Shown: positions 35,163 to 43,875, counted from the first letter of the stretch. The stretch is DNA of 64,000 bases from SM23-32 sp964434535 (GCA_964434535.1 CAYSWA010000001.1:62001-126000); one strand, 5' to 3'. Numbers and translations: made by a program. The notes: a model not told the origin generated them from the sequence alone.

Positions 35163-36905
35163 ATGGAGACCCTCAGGGGCATACCGGTCAGTCCCGGCAT
35201 CGCCATCGGGGAGGTCTTCCTGCTCGAAGCGGAGGGGGTGCGCATCCCCGAGCACTTCATCGCCGAGAGCCAGGTCGAGCCGGAGGTCGAGCGGCTGCGC
35301 AAGGCCATGGACGAGGCGCTGGAGGAGCTGGAGCGCCTGGCCGAGGAGGTCTCCGAGCGGGCCGGCAGCACCATCGCCGAGATATTCAGCGCCCACGCCG
35401 GCTGGCTGCGCGACGAGTACTTCCGCCACGAGTTCATCGAGCGCATCACCGAGAAGCACTACACGGCGGAGTTCGCCGTCTCGCGCTCGATGCGCCAGTG
35501 GCGCACCGTCTTCAACGAGGACCCCTTCCTGGCCACCAAGGTGCCGGACCTGGACGACCTGGAGCGCCGCCTGCTGCGCAAGCTGCTCGGCGCCAAGCGC
35601 GAGGAGCTCGGCACGCTGAAGAGCCGCGTCGTGCTGGTGGCCCACGACCTGAGCCCGAGCCAGACCGCCTCGCTCGACCCCGAGACGGTCCAGGCCATCG
35701 CCATCGACGCCGGCGGCCCGACCGGCCACACCGCCATCATCGCCAGCGCCATCGGCATCCCCGCCGTGGTGGGGCTGGGCAGCATCACGGGCGCCGTCAG
35801 CGGCGGCGACACGGTGGTGGTGGACGGCCTGCGCGGCCTGGTGACGGTGGAGCCCGACGAGGAGACCCTCCAGGCATACCGGCGGCGCCAGAGCGAGGCG
35901 GCGCGCGTGGAGATGACGCTGCTGGAAGAGTTCCGCGACCGCCCGGCCCAGAGCCCGGACGGGCGGCGGCTCGGCGTGCTGGCCAACATCGAGTTCCCCC
36001 GCGAGGTCGGGCGCGCCATCGAGCACGGCGCCGAGGGGATCGGGCTCTACCGCACCGAGTTCCTCTACATGACCAGCGACGGCACCCCGACCGAGAGCGA
36101 GCACCTGGAGGCCTACATGGAGGCCATCCGGCAGCTCGACGGCCGGCCGATCACCATCCGCACCGTCGACCTGGCGGCCGACAAGTTCGGCGGCATCTAC
36201 GACGTGGCCCTGGAGCGGAACCCCTTCCTGGGCCGCCGCTCGATCCGCTACTGCCTGGACCACCCGGAGGTGCTGCGCCAGCAGTTGCGCGCCGTCCTGC
36301 AGGCCAGTGCCCACGGCGAGGTGAAGGTCATGTTCCCGCTGATCTCGAGCCTGGAGGAGGTGCTCAAGCTCCGGGAGATGCTGGAGGAACTGCGGGAGCA
36401 GTTCGACCGCGAGGGCGAGGGCTACGATCACGACATGAAGATGGGCATCATGGTCGAGGTGCCCGGCGCCGCCGTCTGCGCCCCCCTGCTGGCCGAGCAC
36501 GTGGACTTCTTCAGCATCGGCACCAACGACCTGATCCAGTACGCCGTGGCGATCGACCGGGCCAACGAGCACGTGGCCCACATGTACCAGCCGCTCCATC
36601 CGGGCGTGCTGCGGCTGATCAAGACGACGATCGACGCCGGCCACGAGGCCGGCATCGAGGTCGGGCTCTGCGGCGAGATGGCCAGCGAGATCATCTACGC
36701 CGTGCTGCTGTTCGGGCTCGGGGTGGACCACCTCAGCGTCGCCCCGCCGGTGATCGTGCCCGAGCTGAAGAAGGTCATCTCCACCGTGCGCCACTGCGAC
36801 GCCGTGGAAATCGCCGAGGCGATCATGGCCTGCTCGGAGGTCGAGAAGGCCATGGACCTGCTGACGGCCCACAACCGGGAGCTGCTGCCGGAGCTGTTCG
36901 CCTGA
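35163..36905 (+). CDS. ptsI: PTS enzyme I
   Basis: 580 residues, family length. The N-terminal HPr-binding and phosphohistidine domain has GGPTGHTAIIAS with H189 as active site. The C-terminal PEP-binding TIM barrel has the FRTE-like YRTEFLYM, the IMVEVPGA motif, SIGTNDLIQY and GLCGEMAS with C503. It transfers phosphate from PEP to HPr. Start ATG 35163 is two bases after the HPr stop. Confidence 0.95.
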   Translation: METLRGIPVSPGIAIGEVFLLEAEGVRIPEHFIAESQVEPEVERLRKAMDEALEELERLAEEVSERAGSTIAEIFSAHAGWLRDEYFRHEFIERITEKHYTAEFAVSRSMRQWRTVFNEDPFLATKVPDLDDLERRLLRKLLGAKREELGTLKSRVVLVAHDLSPSQTASLDPETVQAIAIDAGGPTGHTAIIASAIGIPAVVGLGSITGAVSGGDTVVVDGLRGLVTVEPDEETLQAYRRRQSEAARVEMTLLEEFRDRPAQSPDGRRLGVLANIEFPREVGRAIEHGAEGIGLYRTEFLYMTSDGTPTESEHLEAYMEAIRQLDGRPITIRTVDLAADKFGGIYDVALERNPFLGRRSIRYCLDHPEVLRQQLRAVLQASAHGEVKVMFPLISSLEEVLKLREMLEELREQFDREGEGYDHDMKMGIMVEVPGAAVCAPLLAEHVDFFSIGTNDLIQYAVAIDRANEHVAHMYQPLHPGVLRLIKTTIDAGHEAGIEVGLCGEMASEIIYAVLLFGLGVDHLSVAPPVIVPELKKVISTVRHCDAVEIAEAIMACSEVEKAMDLLTAHNRELLPELFA

Positions 36906-36914
36906 GGGCCCCTC

Positions 36915-36931
36915 GGCCGGCCTCGCCGGCC
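36915..36931. terminator. Hairpin between convergent ptsI and ogt-coaD
   Basis: GGCCGGC (36915-36921), CTC loop, GCCGGCC (36925-36931): a 7-bp GC stem filling most of the 28-nt gap between the two stop codons. No U-tract on either side. Confidence 0.45.
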
Positions 36932-36933
36932 CC

Positions 36934-37980
36934 TCAGTCGGCCGCGCCCTCGGCCCCGGCGCTCTGCTCGCTCCAGCGAATCTTGCGCGCCAGCAGCTTC
37001 TCGTAGACGGGCTCCGGCACGTAGGGGCGCACCACCTCCTCCCAGCCCTCGTAGCCGACCAGGCCCTTGACGAAGCTGCTGCTGACCTCGCAGATCTCCC
37101 GCGGCGGGATCAGGAAGACGGTGGTGACGCCCGGCTCCAGGTCCTCGTTGACGTTGCGCATGGCGTGCTCGAAGCGGTAGTCCTCCTCGCTGCGCACGCC
37201 GCGCAGGACGTAGCCCGCTCCGCGCCCATGGGCGTAGCGCACCAGGAACTGCCCTTCGAAGCTGTCCACCTCCACGTTTTCCATCTCCCGGCAGCAGGCC
37301 CGCAGCATCTCGAGCCGCTCCTCCACGGTGAAGGTGTATGACTTCTTGGGGTTGACGCCGACGGCCACCACCAGGTGCTCGAACAGCTCCGCGCCCTTCT
37401 CAATCATGTACATGTGGCCGCTGGTCGGCGGGTCGAAGCTGCCCGCGTAGATGCACGTCTTGGCCGTCTGGGGCCCGCCCTGGCGCTTCACCACTCTGCC
37501 CTCCTTCACTTGCCAGCCCTCGTGGCGCAGCAGGCGCCGCTTCCAGCCCGGACCGGCGCCGAACCCGCCCAGCCGCCCGCCCGCCGCCACCACCCGGTGG
37601 CAGGGGATCACGACCGGCAGGGGATTGCCCCCCACCGCCTGCCCGACGGCCCGGGCGGCGCCCGGCCGGCCGGCCCGCGCCGCCAGCTCGCCGTAGGTGA
37701 CCACCCGACCGAACGGCACGGCGGCGAGCGCCTCGTAGACCCGCTGCTGGAACGGCGTCGCGCCCGACAGATCCAGCTCCTCAGGCCCCAGGCCGTGATC
37801 CTGCCCGGCGAAGCAGCGCCTCAGCGCCTCGGCGAAGCGGCGCATCGTCCGCGACGGCGGGCCGTCCGGGCGCGCCGGCGGGCTGCTCAGCAGCCGCACC
37901 TCGCAGAGTCGGCCACCGCGCACCCTCAGTTCGATCGGGCCGCAGGGGCTCTCACAGGCGGCAGTTTCGTCCAGCGGCAT
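36934..37980 (-). CDS. Fusion: methylated-DNA cysteine methyltransferase (Ogt) plus phosphopantetheine adenylyltransferase (CoaD)
   Basis: 348 residues in one uninterrupted frame. Residues 1-155 are a complete O6-alkylguanine-DNA alkyltransferase with PCHRV (C127 active site), ATPFQQRVYEALAAVPFG and the ending WKRRLLRHEGW. Residues 174-330 are a complete CoaD: GSFDPPTSGH (180-189), LRGVRSEEDYRFE (259-271) and VSSSFVKGL. The linker (156-173) is short and has no stop codon; V163/V164 are GTG codons that could restart CoaD. DNA repair and CoA synthesis have no known link, so the coupling is odd. It is last in the HAD-lipoprotein-ogt order. Confidence 0.88.
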   Translation of the reverse strand: MPLDETAACESPCGPIELRVRGGRLCEVRLLSSPPARPDGPPSRTMRRFAEALRRCFAGQDHGLGPEELDLSGATPFQQRVYEALAAVPFGRVVTYGELAARAGRPGAARAVGQAVGGNPLPVVIPCHRVVAAGGRLGGFGAGPGWKRRLLRHEGWQVKEGRVVKRQGGPQTAKTCIYAGSFDPPTSGHMYMIEKGAELFEHLVVAVGVNPKKSYTFTVEERLEMLRACCREMENVEVDSFEGQFLVRYAHGRGAGYVLRGVRSEEDYRFEHAMRNVNEDLEPGVTTVFLIPPREICEVSSSFVKGLVGYEGWEEVVRPYVPEPVYEKLLARKIRWSEQSAGAEGAAD

Positions 37981-37988
37981 GGCCGGGC

Positions 37989-38774
37989 CTACTCCACGCG
38001 GACCACATTGTAGCCCCGGGGGGGTTCGTAGACAAAGCGCCCCTCGTCCAGCGCGGCGTTCGTGCGGACGCTGCTCAGGGCGTAGCTGTGCACGATCTCG
38101 CCGTCGCTCTCGTGGAGCACGATCCTTCGGGGCAGCCAGAGCTCGTCGCCGACCTCCACCTCCACGGCGGCGTAGCGCGCGGGGCGGTCGGGGCGGGCCC
38201 GGGGGATGAGCTTCAGGCGGTAGAGCGTCTCGCCGTCCTCCTGCTCCGGCGGCTCGACGTCGGTCAGCTCGATCTCGTAGTCCTGGAGTAGCTCCTCGGC
38301 GCCGGTCCCGTAGCCGAACTGGAGGAACGCCGCCTCGCTGGCGGCGCCTTCCTGCTCGCCGGCCGCCTGGTAGACCTCGACCTGCTTCTCGTCGTGGCTC
38401 ACCACCCACCACGTCCGCCCGTCGCTGTAGACGTCCTCGTTGCGGGGCCGGCCCAGCTCGATGGCGATGGAGGCGGGCTTGCGGAAGGCGAGCTTGCCGC
38501 GCGCCTTCGCGCGTTCCTCCAGCAGGGGGATGGCGCGCTCGTAAGTCACCCGTGCGGTGAGGGACTCGACCTCGGCGCCGGCCTCGTCCATCTTGCACAG
38601 CACCCTCTGCACGTCGGTCGGCAGGTCGGCCAGGCGATGGCGAGGGCGCGCCGTTTCGGGCGCGGCCTCTAAGGGCGGCGCGTCCCCTTCGTCGGCGCGC
38701 AGCGCCGGCGCGCAGGCCATCAGCAGCAGCCCGGCCGCCAGCGCCGCCAGGCTCGCCCTGGGCGTGGCGGTCAT
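37989..38774 (-). CDS. LolA-like periplasmic/lipoprotein carrier fold protein
   Basis: 261 residues. A signal sequence ends in a plausible lipobox LMAC (C21) or in a type I site ALRA-DEG. The remainder has the beta-rich pattern of outer-membrane lipoprotein carrier and sorting proteins: SLTARVTYERAIPLLEE, KLAFRKPASIAIEL, DGRTWWVVSHDEKQVEVYQ and DELWLPRRIVLHESDGEIVHSY. It may chaperone lipoproteins or lipids. It begins one base after the HAD stop and ends eight bases before the fusion gene. Confidence 0.72.
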   Translation of the reverse strand: MTATPRASLAALAAGLLLMACAPALRADEGDAPPLEAAPETARPRHRLADLPTDVQRVLCKMDEAGAEVESLTARVTYERAIPLLEERAKARGKLAFRKPASIAIELGRPRNEDVYSDGRTWWVVSHDEKQVEVYQAAGEQEGAASEAAFLQFGYGTGAEELLQDYEIELTDVEPPEQEDGETLYRLKLIPRARPDRPARYAAVEVEVGDELWLPRRIVLHESDGEIVHSYALSSVRTNAALDEGRFVYEPPRGYNVVRVE

Positions 38775-38775
38775 C

Positions 38776-39363
38776 TCACGTGGCCCCTTCCTCGCCGTCG
38801 GGGAACAAATCGAGCAGTTCGCTCAGGTCATGCAGCATGATGTCCGGCTCCGGCGGCGGCAGGGCACGCCGGCCCACATTGAGCAGGGCCGTCGCCGCGC
38901 CCGCCGCGCGGCCGGCCTGCACGTCGAAGACGTAGTCCCCGACCACCAGCAGCTCGGCCGGCGCCAGGGCCAGCTCGCGCGCGATGCGCAGCACGGGCTC
39001 GGCGGCGGGCTTCGGGCGGCCGTCGTCGCGGCTCACGCAGCACTCGAAGCGCAGGCCGAACCGGCGCAGGACCGTGCGCACCGAGCGGGCGGAGTTGCGC
39101 GTCAGCAGGGCCGTGCGCAGCCCCCGGCGGCGCAGCTCCTCGACGACCTCGCGCGCGCCCTGCCGCAGGGCGCACTGGTCGGCTGCTCGGGCCTCGTGGG
39201 CCTCCAGCACCGCCGCCATGCGGCTGCGCTCGGCCGGCGTCGCGCTCTCCATGTGCTCCAGGATCGGCTCGCCCTCGGGCACGGCGCACTCGCGGCGGAT
39301 CAGGTCGAAGTCCAGGTTCGACTCCGTCAGCGTGCCGTCCATGTCGAAGACGACGCCGCGCAT
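38776..39363 (-). CDS. HAD-family phosphatase
   Basis: 195 residues from ATG 39363, where the protein opens directly with motif I FDMDGTL (D7, D9). An in-frame GTG at 39411 has a better ribosome site (AGGAA) and would add 16 basic residues. Motif II LLTRN, a KPAAEP lysine and motif IV VVGDYVFDVQAG are all present, with a small helical cap. It resembles phosphoglycolate phosphatase/beta-phosphoglucomutase types. The substrate is unknown. Confidence 0.82.
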   Translation of the reverse strand: MRGVVFDMDGTLTESNLDFDLIRRECAVPEGEPILEHMESATPAERSRMAAVLEAHEARAADQCALRQGAREVVEELRRRGLRTALLTRNSARSVRTVLRRFGLRFECCVSRDDGRPKPAAEPVLRIARELALAPAELLVVGDYVFDVQAGRAAGAATALLNVGRRALPPPEPDIMLHDLSELLDLFPDGEEGAT

Positions 39364-39438
39364 CCGCCGGGCGAGCGTTCGGGCCTTGCTTTGTCGAGCG
39401 TTCGTTCTCACCGGTTCCTGTCCGCAGTTCTGGCGGCC

Positions 39439-39444
39439 ATTATA
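39439..39444 (-). promoter_or_regulatory. Possible -10 element for the HAD-led operon
   Basis: A perfect TATAAT on the minus strand, about 28 nt before the alternative GTG start of the HAD gene. No matching -35 at 16-18 nt. Confidence 0.35.
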
Positions 39445-39546
39445 GGTCGTTTGGCGGCTTCCCGCATCTGGAAAGCGGCGGGCCGAAGCGCTAACATGGC
39501 GGCGCTGGTCTCCTTTGACTCCGAGCGATCCCGGCCCGGCAGGCTC

Positions 39547-40638
39547 ATGAGCGAAGCTTCCCCACAGGTCGGCAAGGTGCTGCTGGTGGCCCCCCGCATG
39601 GAGCCCCGGGGCACCAGCGAGTACACCGTGAACCTGGCCCGGCGGTTCGCCGCCGAGGGTGTGGAGGTCGCCGTGGCCTGCGCGCCCGGGCCGATGCTCG
39701 GGGCGCTCCAGGGCGAGGAGGTGGCCGTCCATACCTTCGTTCACCTCGAAAGCCCGCTGCTGCGCCGGGGCGAGAAGCGGCGTCTGAGGGACCTGGCGGC
39801 CGGGTTCGCCCCCGCGCTGATCCACGGCCAGAGCCCGCGGGTGGCCGGCGCGCTGAAGCTGCTCGCGCGGCGCGGGGGCGCTCCGCTGGCCCTCACCGTT
39901 CACTGGGCGCCTCGCCGGCCGGCGAAGCTGCGCAAGTTGGCCGCTCGCCTGGCGGGCGTCATCGCTACCAGCCAGAGCGTGCGCGAGGCGCTGGTCAACG
40001 ACTGCGGCGTGCCACGCGACAGGATTAAGGTCATCCACAACGGCATCGACGTGGAGCGGCTGGCGGAGCGTGACGTGCCGCCCGTCTTCCGCAGCCGCAC
40101 GCCCGTGGTCGGCTCGGTCGGGCCGATCGAGAAGGAGCGGGGCCACGAGCTGTTCGTGCGGGCGGTGGCCCTGCTGGCGGCGCGGGGCACGAAGGCGCAG
40201 TTCGTCGTGGCCGGCGAGGGCCGGGGCGTGCGCTCCCTGCGCAGGCTCGCCCACACGCTCGGGCTGGAGCGCTGCCTGACGCTGGCGACCGATTTCGCCG
40301 CCTACGAGGAGATCCTCGGTGCCCTCGACATCGTCGTGCAGAGCTCGCAGGTGGATGTCTCGGGCTTCAGCATGCTGGAGGCGATGGGGCGCGGGCGGAC
40401 CGTGGTGGCGTTCAACACCGGCACGGCTTGCGAGATCATCGAAGACCAGCGCACAGGCCTGCTGGTGGCCAAGGGCGACGAGGAGGCCCTGGCCGACGCG
40501 ATCCAGCGGCTGATCGACGACACCGACCTGGCGCGTCAGATGGGCGAGAACGCCCGCCGCAGCGTGGCCGAGAAGTTCGACGTGCGGGCGGTGGCGCGCG
40601 AGACGCTCGCCTACTACGCCCGCCTCATCGGCGAGTGA
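39547..40638 (+). CDS. Glycosyltransferase, GT4-like
   Basis: 363 residues, GT-B fold. The N-domain has MEPRGTSEYTVNLARRFAAEG. The C-domain has KVIHNGIDVERL, VVGSVGPIEKERGHELF, VAGEGRGV and an E-x7-E-like SMLEAMGRGRTVVAFNTGTACEII. It probably transfers a sugar from a nucleotide donor to a surface glycan or lipid. No polysaccharide operon surrounds it. Start ATG 39547 is after a weak AGG; earlier in-frame codons enter the divergent promoter region. Confidence 0.82.
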   Translation: MSEASPQVGKVLLVAPRMEPRGTSEYTVNLARRFAAEGVEVAVACAPGPMLGALQGEEVAVHTFVHLESPLLRRGEKRRLRDLAAGFAPALIHGQSPRVAGALKLLARRGGAPLALTVHWAPRRPAKLRKLAARLAGVIATSQSVREALVNDCGVPRDRIKVIHNGIDVERLAERDVPPVFRSRTPVVGSVGPIEKERGHELFVRAVALLAARGTKAQFVVAGEGRGVRSLRRLAHTLGLERCLTLATDFAAYEEILGALDIVVQSSQVDVSGFSMLEAMGRGRTVVAFNTGTACEIIEDQRTGLLVAKGDEEALADAIQRLIDDTDLARQMGENARRSVAEKFDVRAVARETLAYYARLIGE

Positions 40639-40658
40639 CCCGCCCCGCAGGAGCGCCC

Positions 40659-41675
40659 ATGAACGACGACGGCGAGAGCAGCGGGCCCGACGCGGCCGAC
40701 CAGATCGAGGCGACCCCCTACGAGCTGGAGATCAGCGGCCGCCACGCGGGCCGCCGGCTCGACGCCTACCTGGCGGCCCGGTTCCCCGACTACTCCCGCA
40801 CGTTCATCCAGACCCTCATCAAGGAGGGTCGCATCACCGTCAACGGGCAGACGGTGCGGCCCGCCTATTCGCCCGCGCGCGGCGACCGCGTGGTGGCCAT
40901 CCTGCCGACCCGTCGCCGGGAGGAGGTGCCGCCCGAGGACATACCGCTCGACATCGTCTACGAGGACCGCTGGCTGGTGGTGGTCAACAAGCCGCCGGAC
41001 CTGGTCGTCCATCCCTCCAGGGGGCACCAGACGGGCACGCTGGCGGGCGCGCTGGTGCATCGGTTCCAGCAGCTCAGCGGCGCGGGGGGGCCGCTGCGGC
41101 CGGGGATCGTGCACCGGCTGGATCGGGACACCAGCGGCGTGATCCTGATCATCAAGGACGATGCGGTGCACGAGCAGATCGCCCGGCAGTTCGAGGAGCG
41201 CGACGTGGCCAAGGAGTACGTGGCCGTCTGCGAGGGGCGCATCGCGCTGGACAGCGACCTGATCGACGCGCCGATCGGCCCGGCCCGGCGCGACCGCCTG
41301 CGCATGGCCGTGCGCCAGTCGGCCGGCAAGCCGGCCCGCACCGTCTACGAGGTGGCGCAGCGGCTGGGGCGGTTCAGCGTGGTGCGCTGCTTCCCTCGGT
41401 CGGGGCGCACCCACCAGATACGCGTGCACCTGCGCCACATCGGGCATCCCATCGTGGCCGACTCGCTCTACGGCCGGCGCGACGCGATCTACCCATCGGA
41501 CCTGACAGGCGGGGAGCACCGCCCCGAGGAGGAGCCGCTGCTGGACCGCCAGGCGCTCCACGCCCGGCGCATCACCATCCACCACCCGGCGCTGGATGAG
41601 GAGATGACCTTCGAGGCGCCGCTGCCGGACGACATGATGCGGCTGATCGAGGCGTTGCGGCGGGAGGCCCGCTGA
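40659..41675 (+). CDS. RluA/RluD-family pseudouridine synthase
   Basis: 338 residues from ATG 40659, behind GCAGGAG. An S4 RNA-binding domain (about 30-85) precedes the catalytic domain, whose motif HRLDRDTSG (152-160) contains the nucleophile D155. RSGRTHQIRVHLRHIGHPIVADSLYG is conserved. The S4-plus-catalytic architecture is that of RluD/RluC, acting on 23S rRNA helix 69 or related sites. A short acidic N-terminus (1-20) is extra. Confidence 0.9.
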   Translation: MNDDGESSGPDAADQIEATPYELEISGRHAGRRLDAYLAARFPDYSRTFIQTLIKEGRITVNGQTVRPAYSPARGDRVVAILPTRRREEVPPEDIPLDIVYEDRWLVVVNKPPDLVVHPSRGHQTGTLAGALVHRFQQLSGAGGPLRPGIVHRLDRDTSGVILIIKDDAVHEQIARQFEERDVAKEYVAVCEGRIALDSDLIDAPIGPARRDRLRMAVRQSAGKPARTVYEVAQRLGRFSVVRCFPRSGRTHQIRVHLRHIGHPIVADSLYGRRDAIYPSDLTGGEHRPEEEPLLDRQALHARRITIHHPALDEEMTFEAPLPDDMMRLIEALRREAR

Positions 41676-41682
41676 GCGGGCC
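41666..41682. terminator. Hairpin containing the pseudouridine synthase stop
   Basis: GGCCCGC (41666-41672), TGA loop, GCGGGCC (41676-41682). The loop is the stop codon of the plus-strand gene and the last base begins the complement of the stop of the minus-strand gene. It is a likely shared 3' end. Confidence 0.5.
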
Positions 41683-42086
41683 TACATCAGCTTCGAGGCG
41701 CGCTCCAGGACCGACTCCTCCACGTAGATCGGCGCGCCCTTCTGCGTGGCCAGCACCAGGGCGTCGCTGGGCCGGCTGTCCAGGTCGATGGTGCGCCCGT
41801 CCTGGCGCAGGATGAGCCGGCCGTAGTAGATGCGCTCGCTGGCCTTGTTGACGACGATGCGTTCGATGGTCGCCCCCATGGCGTCCAGGATCGCGCCGAC
41901 CAGCTCGTGGGTCAGCGGGCGGGGGGGCGGTTCGTTGTTGACGACCCGGTGGAGGGCATAGACCTCCGGCAGGCCGATCACGATCGTCATCTCCCGTTCG
42001 CCGTCCTTCTCGCGCAGGACGACCGCCTGCTGATGGCGGGTCTCGCTCATCACAACCCGCGCCAGCTGACACTCTACCAGCGGCAT
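41682..42086 (-). CDS. Bifunctional nuclease (BFN/DUF151) family protein
   Basis: 134 residues. The BFN domain is recognised from VVLREKDGEREMTIVIGLPEV, PRPLTHELVGAILDAMGA and RPSDALVLATQKGAPIYVEE. Plant homologues have RNase and DNase activity; the bacterial role is unclear. It has its own promoter and is divergent from the DMT transporter. Confidence 0.85.
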   Translation of the reverse strand: MPLVECQLARVVMSETRHQQAVVLREKDGEREMTIVIGLPEVYALHRVVNNEPPPRPLTHELVGAILDAMGATIERIVVNKASERIYYGRLILRQDGRTIDLDSRPSDALVLATQKGAPIYVEESVLERASKLM

Positions 42087-42134
42087 GGCTTCGGCTCCCG
42101 ACCGAGGCGACGTTGAGAAGCACCGGCAACCTGC

Positions 42135-42164
42135 ATTCTACAGCGCCACCGGTCGGGCGGTCAA
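42135..42164 (-). promoter_or_regulatory. Promoter of the BFN gene
   Basis: Minus strand TTGACC (42159-42164), 18-nt spacer, TAGAAT (42135-42140), about 49 nt before the ATG. Confidence 0.62.
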
Positions 42165-42226
42165 TCGGCCGGCCGCGCGGTTCGCGGGCCGTCGCATCCG
42201 GCGATCGCGCCAGCAGGCGCCGTCAG

Positions 42227-42255
42227 TTGACGTTCTGGGCTTTGTGGTATAGAAC
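42227..42255 (+). promoter_or_regulatory. Promoter of the DMT transporter gene
   Basis: TTGACG (42227-42232), 17-nt spacer, TAGAAC (42250-42255); an overlapping TATAGA (42248-42253) gives a 15-nt spacer. About 80 nt before ATG 42335. Confidence 0.58.
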
Positions 42256-42334
42256 GTTGCCGGTTGTGGCGCCGGGCTCGCCTCGGGCGGGCGGGCCGGC
42301 GCGCGATGACGCTGCCCTGCCGGCGGGAGGTGCG

Positions 42335-43258
42335 ATGTACCCGGCACAGAAGCAGGCGTTCGCGCTCGGCGTGCTCGCCGCGCTGCTGTGGAGCCCCCAC
42401 TACTACGTGCTGGAGCCGCTGCGGGCCGAGGGGGTGCCCGTGCTGGTCATGCAGTTCCACCTGGTCTTCTGGCCGGCGCTGGCGCTGCTGGTGCTGCTGG
42501 CGGTGACGGGCGGGGCCGAGTCCCTCTCGGTCTTCAAGCGCCGCGAGACGCACTTCCTCCTGCTGGCGGCCACCGGGGGCTACGGCTTCTACGTGCTGAG
42601 GGCGCTCGCGCTCGGCGCCGGGCCGTCGCACGCGCACCTGCTGTTCTATTCGGCGCCGCTGCTGATGGGGCTGTTCAGCCTGCTCACGCGCGAGAGCGCT
42701 GACCAGCGGGTCGCCCTCGGGCTGCTGCTCGGCTTCGTCGGGTGCATCATGATCGCCGAGGGCCAGTCGACGGCGGGGGCCGCCGCGGGGACGGAGTCGT
42801 GGGCGGGCAACCTGCTGGCCGTCGGCGCCGCCGGCTGCTGGGCGCTCTTCGCGCTGCTGGCCCGGCCCGTCGTGCGGGAGGAGCGGGCGCTGCCGACCGC
42901 GGCGCTGGTGCTCGGCATCGGGGCAGCCTGCCTGCTGGTCACGTGCCTGAGCACGGGGGAGAACGTGTTCGGCGTGAGCGTGCGGCAGTTGGGCACGCTG
43001 GCGCTCTGGGGGCTGGTGAGCGTGGGGCTGATGACGACGGCGTGGCTGAAGTTCCTTGCCTCCGTGCCGGCCGCCCTCGCCGCGCCGTTCTGGTACCTCG
43101 GGCTCGGCTTCGGCGTGCTATGGGCGAGGCGCGCGGGGTGGACCGTCTCCCCGTGGCTGGCGGCTCCCGGGGCGGCGCTCCTGCTGGTGGCCCTCTACAG
43201 CGCGGCGGCCGGCCGACGCAGCCGCGGTCTGACCATCGGCGACATCATACGGGGGTAG
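42335..43258 (+). CDS. DMT-superfamily transporter, EamA type
   Basis: 307 residues from ATG 42335 with a strong GGGAGG site. There are about ten hydrophobic helices arranged as two EamA repeats, the second beginning near residue 155 (NLLAVGAAGCWALFALLARP). Such proteins export or import small metabolites. The substrate is unknown. The last 20 residues are basic and cytosolic. Confidence 0.82.
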   Translation: MYPAQKQAFALGVLAALLWSPHYYVLEPLRAEGVPVLVMQFHLVFWPALALLVLLAVTGGAESLSVFKRRETHFLLLAATGGYGFYVLRALALGAGPSHAHLLFYSAPLLMGLFSLLTRESADQRVALGLLLGFVGCIMIAEGQSTAGAAAGTESWAGNLLAVGAAGCWALFALLARPVVREERALPTAALVLGIGAACLLVTCLSTGENVFGVSVRQLGTLALWGLVSVGLMTTAWLKFLASVPAALAAPFWYLGLGFGVLWARRAGWTVSPWLAAPGAALLLVALYSAAAGRRSRGLTIGDIIRG

Positions 43259-43297
43259 CTGCGAGCCCTGCGCGCGTACCTCGTCTGCCTCATGCCC

Positions 43298-43326
43298 TTG
43301 CATCTGCGGGCTCCTCGCAGTAGACT
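43298..43326 (+). promoter_or_regulatory. Promoter of the zinc-ribbon gene
   Basis: TTGCAT (43298-43303), 17-nt spacer, TAGACT (43321-43326), 46 nt before ATG 43372, which has GGGAGG upstream. Confidence 0.6.
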
Positions 43327-43371
43327 CGGCTCCGTCATCATCTGGCTAATCGAGTTCCAGGGAGGGTTCGT

Positions 43372-43863
43372 ATGCCGGCCACCGTGACGTGCTCAAACCC
43401 CCAGTGCCGGGCGGCGATTCCGGCCGAGGGCAAGGAGGTCGGGGATTCGGTCACCTGCCCCAAGTGCGGGGCGGTGAATCGGGTCCTTGCCGACTTCGGC
43501 ACCGAGTTCGACATCTCCACCATCGAGACTCCGGACGACGCCAAGCCGCGCGTCCACCATCCGGCCCGGCTGAAGTGCACCGCCTGCGGGGCCATCCTCG
43601 GGGTGCGCGACGCCGTCTGCCCGAGCTGCGGCGGCGACGTGCGCACCGGCATGACGCACCTTCGCATCAGCGCCGACCAGAAGGCCCAGAAGGGGCTGGG
43701 GCGCGGGCGCCGGCCCGCTGTCAAGTCGCGCGGCGTCGTGCCCCCGGGCGCCCTGCCGCAGAAGCGCCGCTCGAGCGCCGTGGTGCTGCTCGGCGTGCTG
43801 CTGGTGCTGGTGCTGGCGGCGGCGGGCGCGGTCGTCTACCTGGTGCTGGGCAGCGGCGGATGA
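43372..43863 (+). CDS. Tail-anchored double zinc-ribbon protein
   Basis: 163 residues. Two zinc ribbons are visible: CSNPQC/CPKC (7-32) and CTACG/CPSCG (about 69-88). A basic low-complexity linker precedes a single C-terminal membrane helix (about 138-160, VVLLGVLLVLVLAAAGAVVYLVL). No catalytic motif. The cytosolic zinc ribbons anchored to a membrane suggest a regulator or scaffold. Function unknown. Confidence 0.78.
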   Translation: MPATVTCSNPQCRAAIPAEGKEVGDSVTCPKCGAVNRVLADFGTEFDISTIETPDDAKPRVHHPARLKCTACGAILGVRDAVCPSCGGDVRTGMTHLRISADQKAQKGLGRGRRPAVKSRGVVPPGALPQKRRSSAVVLLGVLLVLVLAAAGAVVYLVLGSGG

Positions 43864-43871
43864 GCCGCCGC
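43853..43871. terminator. Hairpin over the zinc-ribbon gene stop
   Basis: GCGGCGG (43853-43859) pairs with CCGCCGC (43865-43871) across a 5-nt loop containing the TGA stop (43861-43863). It lies between this gene and the convergent nfo. Confidence 0.45.
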
Positions 43872-43875
43872 GCGG

